A stretch of 64,000 nt of DNA from Saccharum officinarum. Lineage: Eukaryota; Streptophyta; Magnoliopsida; Poales; Poaceae. A model generated the notes under the pieces. That model was not told the DNA's origin, did no database searches, and saw only the letters and a list, made by a program, of their open reading frames with translations. The position numbers and the translations under genes are program-made. Of the stretch, positions 61,228-64,000 are shown piece by piece. How positions within the stretch are numbered: the stretch's first letter is position 1; each line of letters starts with the position of its first letter. The stretch spans positions 16,146,346 through 16,210,345 of the forward strand of contig CM036215.1 in the NCBI GenBank assembly GCA_020631735.1, read 5' to 3'.

Positions 61228-61303
61228 AAATAAATTTGGAAGGGTAAGTTGTAATAATAAAATAAAAATAAATTTGGAAGGGTAAGTTGTAATAATAAAA
61301 TAA
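61228..61303. repeat. Tandem duplication of 38 bp, two units
   Basis: Units 61228-61265 and 61266-61303 both contain AAATAAATTTGGAAGGGTAA. Confidence 0.9.
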
Positions 61304-61359
61304 ACTAGCAGGAGAGCCCGCGCTAATCTGGCCTTTTTTTTCCTGTTATGTCGATATTT

Positions 61360-61665
61360 GTTAGCGGGTTGTTACTGTTTTTAGCGAGTTTGATACTGTT
61401 TAGTAACGGGTTGTACTGTTTAACAACGGGTTTACTGTATCTTAGCGGGGATTACTGTTTCTAAACGCCTTGTACTGTTCATAGAACCTGGTACTGTATT
61501 AGCGGGTCTAATGTTCCAAGGCAATGTTATGAGAACAGGTACGAGTTTACTGTGTATTGGCGGGTTTTACTTTTTATTAACAGGTTTATACTGTTTATAG
61601 AACCCGGTACTGTGTCAGCGGGTCTACTGTTCTAAGGCGCTATTGTGGGAACAGTAACATGTGCC
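61360..61665. repeat. Degenerate minisatellite-like tract
   Basis: Loose repeats of (T)TAGCGGGTTT and TACTGTTT with 25-35 bp spacing, plus a larger doubled block: GTACTGTATTAGCGGGTCTA at 61491-61510 and GTACTGTGTCAGCGGGTCTA at 61606-61625. Not a CRISPR: no constant repeat length and no distinct spacers. Confidence 0.55.
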
Positions 61666-61852
61666 TGTGACGGACCCGACCGGAAGCCTCAACTTTAAGA
61701 GTTATGTATAGATCACCAATTTACAGAATTCACAACATGTGTAGTGCTCCTCACTGGTTGGTGCAGAGGCTGATTGTTTGCAGGATCTTGGCAAATGCTA
61801 ACCCGTTGGAAACTTTGGAATAATCACGCATATCTCGGTCCATCGCAATGAA

Positions 61853-62106
61853 GGATCTGTTTGGCAGAGCCGTGCTCCCTGATTCTCTGGTAAAGTGATT
61901 CTGAGGCTGAAAATGATTCTTTAGCATCAATTCTTAAAATTAATATGGAGAATCACTTCACAGAATCAGGAGAAGCTACTTTTTCAGTTCTTAGCCTCTT
62001 AGTTCATTTCAAGAATCAGCAGAAAATCACTTCACTCTGAAAAAACCGTTTGGCAGCCAGGAGCGATTCTTTTCGAGAATCCGCTCATCGCTCCCAAACG
62101 CACCCG
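61853..62106. mobile_element. Probable hAT-like MITE
   Basis: TCTGTTTGGCAGAGC near the left end and GCTCCCAAACGCACC at the right form imperfect inverted ends; internal GTGATTCT / AGAATCAC words pair across it. Boundaries approximate. 61666-61852 shows nothing notable. Confidence 0.45.
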
Positions 62107-62439
62107 AAGATTGCTTCTTATTTGTGTCTTCATCGCATTGATATCAACAAATCTAACTCATACTTTGGCACCTCATAATAATTTGTCTATGAAAACCTAT
62201 CTTGTATACTACTGTTGGTCTTAGGTGCATAGGTCGCATACATGATCGATATTGATTTTTTCAATTGAACTTTAACACTGCAAATGAAGAATTCAAAATA
62301 GTATATGAAGAAGGTTTATCCTGAAATAGTACGGCAATAATTAATGTAACCTAAAGCCTAGGTCCCATGGTTACACTAAATCTAAGGATAGTCACAGCTG
62401 GAAATTCGAATACTCCTATGTATGCAAAAACCCACAGAA

Positions 62440-62790
62440 AAATGTGAATCCTGATAGAAAAATATTTTTCTGACGGTCTACCGACAAAAAATAACACACA
62501 GAAATAGAATGACAGAAAAATCGATTTTTTCTGTCGGTTCGCCACCAGAAATAGTTTTCTGATGGTCTTACACGCGTAGAAAAATTACGTTCGCCCAAAT
62601 TAAAAATAATTTTTTGTGTGGATATCCACACAGAAAAAAGAATTAAGCGCACAGAAAAAATGTATTTTTGTGTCGGTTTAGGAGAACTCATAGAAAAATT
62701 TCTTTCGCCTAGATTAAACATAATGTTTCTGTGTAGCCATCCTCACAGAAAAGGAGTTAAACGCACAGAAAAATAATTTATTTTAAAACA
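62440..62790. repeat. CACAGAAAAA-rich tract
   Basis: CACAGAAAAA or its complement recurs about every 20-60 bp on both strands, with TTTCTGTCGGT / TTTGTGTCGGT between. It resembles a subterminal repeat array of a CACTA-type element, but I find no end sequence. The AT-rich minus-strand ORFs here are artefacts. Confidence 0.5.
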
Positions 62791-62932
62791 GTAGCAATAG
62801 CATATTAAAATATATATTGTCCATATAGTAATTTTGTGATACATCACAACACAATAAAATAGCATACATATAAAGATGGTGTCCAAATGTTCAGCACATT
62901 CATAGGATGCAGGCTATATATATATAGATGAT

Positions 62933-63918
62933 CACTACTAGAAACATGAACTTCCCCCACGGTTTCAAAAATTTTTTATGGTTATTGAAAAAACCGTCAG
63001 GGTAATTACCATTTTCTTGACACTTACTAGAAAACACACAGGGAAATTAATATTATCTTGACGGTTCCTGAAAAACACACAGGGAAACCAAATAACCATC
63101 AAGAAAATTCTTAATTAACCCGTGAGTGCAAGCAACCGTCAAGGTAATTGTATAAACCGTCAGGGAAATTAACATTATCTTGACTGTTTTGATTTTTTGA
63201 CGGTTATTATATAAACTGTCAGGGTAATTAACATTATCTTAATGATTTACTAATAACACACAAGAAAATTAATTGATACACGGATATTTGGAATCATAAA
63301 ATAATTCTAATAATACCTAAAAAGGTTTGAAAAGTCTAAAAATTTGCATGGTATCATATACTTGCCAAACACATTTTAAACAAATCATTATGGGCGTATA
63401 TACATGTCAAAATTAGTTATTATTGCAATTATTCATTGAATTATCATATAATAAATGTAATAATATCTAGACTTGATTAGGAAAATCTACAAACTTGCAT
63501 GACAACATGATTTTGATGTATAATCATTGCATAAAAATTCCAAATGATTTTAACAAAGTGGTATTGTGCATTGTTCACATATCTAGCACATAGTTAAATG
63601 ACTTAGTGTGAAATGTTTCTATTTGTGAAGAATATATAGAACCACTTTATTAAAAATTCTTGATTTTTTTATGGAATGCTTATGGACCCAAAATATGTTG
63701 TTGCATCAATTTGCAGAATCTTCTGATCTAATTAATCATTATCGCAATTATTCATTGAATTACCATTAATAATGTAATAATATGTTGTTGAATTTTTTAA
63801 TCAATTTTTTTCCGTTGGTTCTAATTTGATCATAGAACGTATCTTAATTTTGCTGATGGTATTTTCTATTTCCCTGGCGGTAAGTGCACCGACAGGGAAT
63901 TTCTACTTTCTAGTAGTG
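62933..63918. mobile_element. Non-autonomous CACTA element (986 bp), complete
   Basis: The terminal inverted repeat is CACTACTAGAAA at the left and TTTCTAGTAGTG at the right, with a 3-bp target duplication GAT (62930-62932 and 63919-63921). The first 350 bp carry many AACCGTCARG / TTATCTTGACGG repeats on both strands. No ORF. It would need a transposase from elsewhere; its end repeats differ from those of the large CACTA element, so a different family. Confidence 0.92.
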
Positions 63919-63937
63919 GATGTCCAAATGTTCCGGT

Positions 63938-64000
63938 TAAAGTAAAGTCTAAAGCTAATCCCTAGGTCTAGTGGTTAAAGTAAAATCTAAAGCTAATGTA
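63938..64000. repeat. Short direct repeat at the window end
   Basis: GGTTAAAGTAAAGTCTAAAGC and GGTTAAAGTAAAATCTAAAGC lie 36 bp apart; the second runs to the window edge. Confidence 0.7.

Overview
The window is plant nuclear DNA from a grass, most likely a large-genome panicoid such as an Andropogoneae species; the exact species cannot be fixed from the sequence. The evidence is the content: SIRE/Maximus-type copia, Tekay/Del-type chromovirus gypsy, an En/Spm-type CACTA element, Stowaway- and Harbinger-like MITEs and an L1-type retroposon, in the nested arrangement typical of grass intergenic DNA. I found no host protein-coding gene, rRNA or tRNA gene that I can defend.

Layout. 1-10960 is one contig end: the 5' end of a minus-strand SIRE copia (LTR 93-1951), then older repeats carrying a 472-bp solo LTR, an L1-type retroposon, MITEs, an AT/GT microsatellite, an old SIRE LTR piece and the start of a very long solo LTR. 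10961-11060 is a 100-N scaffold gap. 11061-21080 is the SIRE copia itself (minus strand, broken ORFs, left LTR clipped by the gap). 21081-33586 repeats the layout of 2-11 kb and continues through the rest of the long solo LTR (28769-33586, TSD GTGAA). Positions 1-10960 and 19132-30101 are the same sequence apart mainly from homopolymer and microsatellite length differences, and the first copy stops exactly at the N run. I read this as a probable false (overlap or haplotig) duplication.

33587-36402 is low-repeat intergenic DNA with one Stowaway MITE. 36403-57579 is a complete CACTA element (TSD ATG) with two minus-strand genes: tnp2 transposase, split by two introns and broken by one frameshift and three stops, and a seven-exon Transposase_24 (TNPA-like) gene. 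A young, apparently intact Tekay-type gypsy element (37761-49344, TSD CGTTC, 2763-bp LTRs differing at one position that I can find) sits inside exon 6 of the TNPA-like gene. It has an uninterrupted gag-pol ORF and a separate 234-aa ORF upstream of gag. 57580-64000 holds further repeats, including two relatives of a segment at 34.4-35.4 kb and a complete 986-bp non-autonomous CACTA element (62933-63918, TSD GAT).

How the parts work together: the genes belong to transposons and serve only transposition. The CACTA genes are decayed, but the ends and subterminal repeats are intact, so the element could still be moved in trans. The Tekay element looks capable of autonomous retrotransposition, and each of its two start codons directly follows a splice-acceptor-like sequence, suggesting that splicing chooses between orf0 and gag-pol.
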